From positions 1-6,040 of the forward strand of contig JADQBV010000182.1 of the NCBI GenBank assembly GCA_016278415.1: a stretch of 6,040 nucleotides of DNA. Direction: 5' to 3'. The notes beneath the pieces are model-generated. The model saw only the letters and a list, made by a program, of their open reading frames with translations, ran no database searches and was not told the DNA's origin. The translations under genes were made by a program, and so were the position numbers. The DNA comes from Halanaerobiales bacterium (GTDB taxonomy: Bacteria; Bacillota_F; Halanaerobiia; Halanaerobiales; DTU029). Shown here one piece after another: positions 5,711 to 6,040 of the stretch; position 1 is the first letter of the stretch; each line of letters starts with the position of its first letter.

Positions 5711-5739
5711 TTGCATAATAACTGCTTTAATGGTAGAAT
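5711..5739 (+). promoter_or_regulatory. Probable miaB promoter
   Basis: TTGCAT (5711-5716) lies 17 nt before TAGAAT (5734-5739), which is preceded by TGG to make an extended -10. The -35 matches only at TTG, but the -10 is good, and the site sits immediately after the terminator where a miaB promoter is expected. It would give a leader of about 168 nt. A weaker alternative is TTAAAT (5758-5763) with TATACT (5781-5786). Confidence 0.45.
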
Positions 5740-5913
5740 ATTAATGATAAGTACTGCTTAAATTATGGTGATAACTTTATTATACTATAAGATTAGTATT
5801 AATATAAATAGGTGAGTGTTCAGGTAAAAAATAAGTATTGAGATAAAGATGATTAAATATACAATAACTACTTTTTAAGTATATTTAATATATGATATAG
5901 GAGGCACAAATAT

Positions 5914-6040
5914 ATGGAGAATAATGATAACAATATAAAGGCTAAAAGTGAAAAACAGAAGATAAGTGAAAAAGTTAAGAAATACTTCATTATTACATAT
6001 GGTTGTCAAATGAATGTCCATGATTCTGAAAAACTGGCGG
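5914..6040 (+). CDS. miaB: MiaB, tRNA-2-methylthio-N6-dimethylallyladenosine synthase (5' end only)
   Basis: Only the first 42 codons are present; the gene runs off the window end. After a charged, lysine- and asparagine-rich head of about 22 residues, the sequence KKYFIITYGCQMNVHDSEKL (22-41) is the start of the N-terminal methylthiotransferase domain. TYGCQMN with a following DSE is characteristic of MiaB rather than of RimO or MtaB. Cys31 would be the first of three cysteines holding the auxiliary iron-sulfur cluster; the radical-SAM CxxxCxxC motif lies outside the window. MiaB adds a 2-methylthio group to i6A37 in tRNAs reading codons that begin with U. The ATG follows AGGAGG at 5899-5904 with a 9-nt spacer. 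The head extension is longer than in many homologues but poorly conserved in this family. Confidence 0.92.
   Translation, partial: MENNDNNIKAKSEKQKISEKVKKYFIITYGCQMNVHDSEKLA

Larger units (their letters stand above)
5556..5913 (+). other. Gene-free gap between ktrA and miaB
   Basis: These 358 nt are very AT-rich and contain no open reading frame of credible length on either strand. They hold the inverted repeat after ktrA, a rho-independent terminator in the middle, a probable miaB promoter just after it, and the miaB ribosome-binding site AGGAGG (5899-5904). I see no tRNA-like cloverleaf, attachment site or recognisable riboswitch core. Confidence 0.7.

Noticed and set aside
1..6040. A novel multi-gene defence, mobile or biosynthetic system
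   Set aside because: All the full-length genes belong to well-known families, codon use looks even, and there are no integrase, transposase, toxin-antitoxin or CRISPR signs on either strand.

Overview
The window looks like chromosomal sequence from a low-GC, anaerobic Gram-positive (Firmicutes-type) bacterium. The support is strong AT bias, purine-rich Shine-Dalgarno sites of the AGGAGG or GGGGGAG type, good TTGACA/TATAAT-like promoters with 17-nt spacers, a stand-alone rubredoxin, and a Ktr-type potassium system. A halophilic anaerobe such as a Halanaerobiales member would fit the K+/Cl- gene content, but that placement is an inference, not something read from a marker gene.

Layout, all on the + strand: a broken YciI-like gene (1-266); a CLC-family chloride transport protein (353-1615) that seems to start at an ATT codon; a strong promoter overlapping the clc stop codon, followed by a palindrome and a rubredoxin gene (1715-1879) with its own terminator (1918-1943); a second strong promoter (1950-1978), a roughly 90-nt leader with a hairpin, and then a three-gene potassium-uptake operon: ktrB copy 1 (2078-3493), ktrB copy 2 (about 3569-4894) and ktrA (4908-5555). 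A 358-nt gap follows, holding a terminator (5686-5708) and a probable promoter (5711-5739). The last gene is the 5' end of miaB (5914 to the window edge).

The two KtrB proteins are membrane pores of the Trk/Ktr/HKT superfamily, each with four filter repeats. KtrA is the cytosolic RCK ring subunit that gates them. Two pores and one gating subunit in one operon suggest a choice of KtrB partners or mixed dimers around a shared KtrA ring. The upstream CLC protein lacks both proton-pathway glutamates known from the E. coli exchanger, so it may be a passive chloride pathway. Together these genes could balance K+ and Cl- for osmotic adaptation (inference). Rubredoxin (electron transfer) and MiaB (tRNA ms2i6A modification) are separately transcribed neighbours.

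I see no mobile element, CRISPR array, tRNA or rRNA, and no clear undescribed multi-gene system. The items most worth a second look are the CLC gating-residue change, two genes whose ribosome-binding sites point to ATT or ATA start codons, the unequal KtrB pair, the palindrome at the rubredoxin promoter, and the Gly-to-Met change in the first rubredoxin knuckle.
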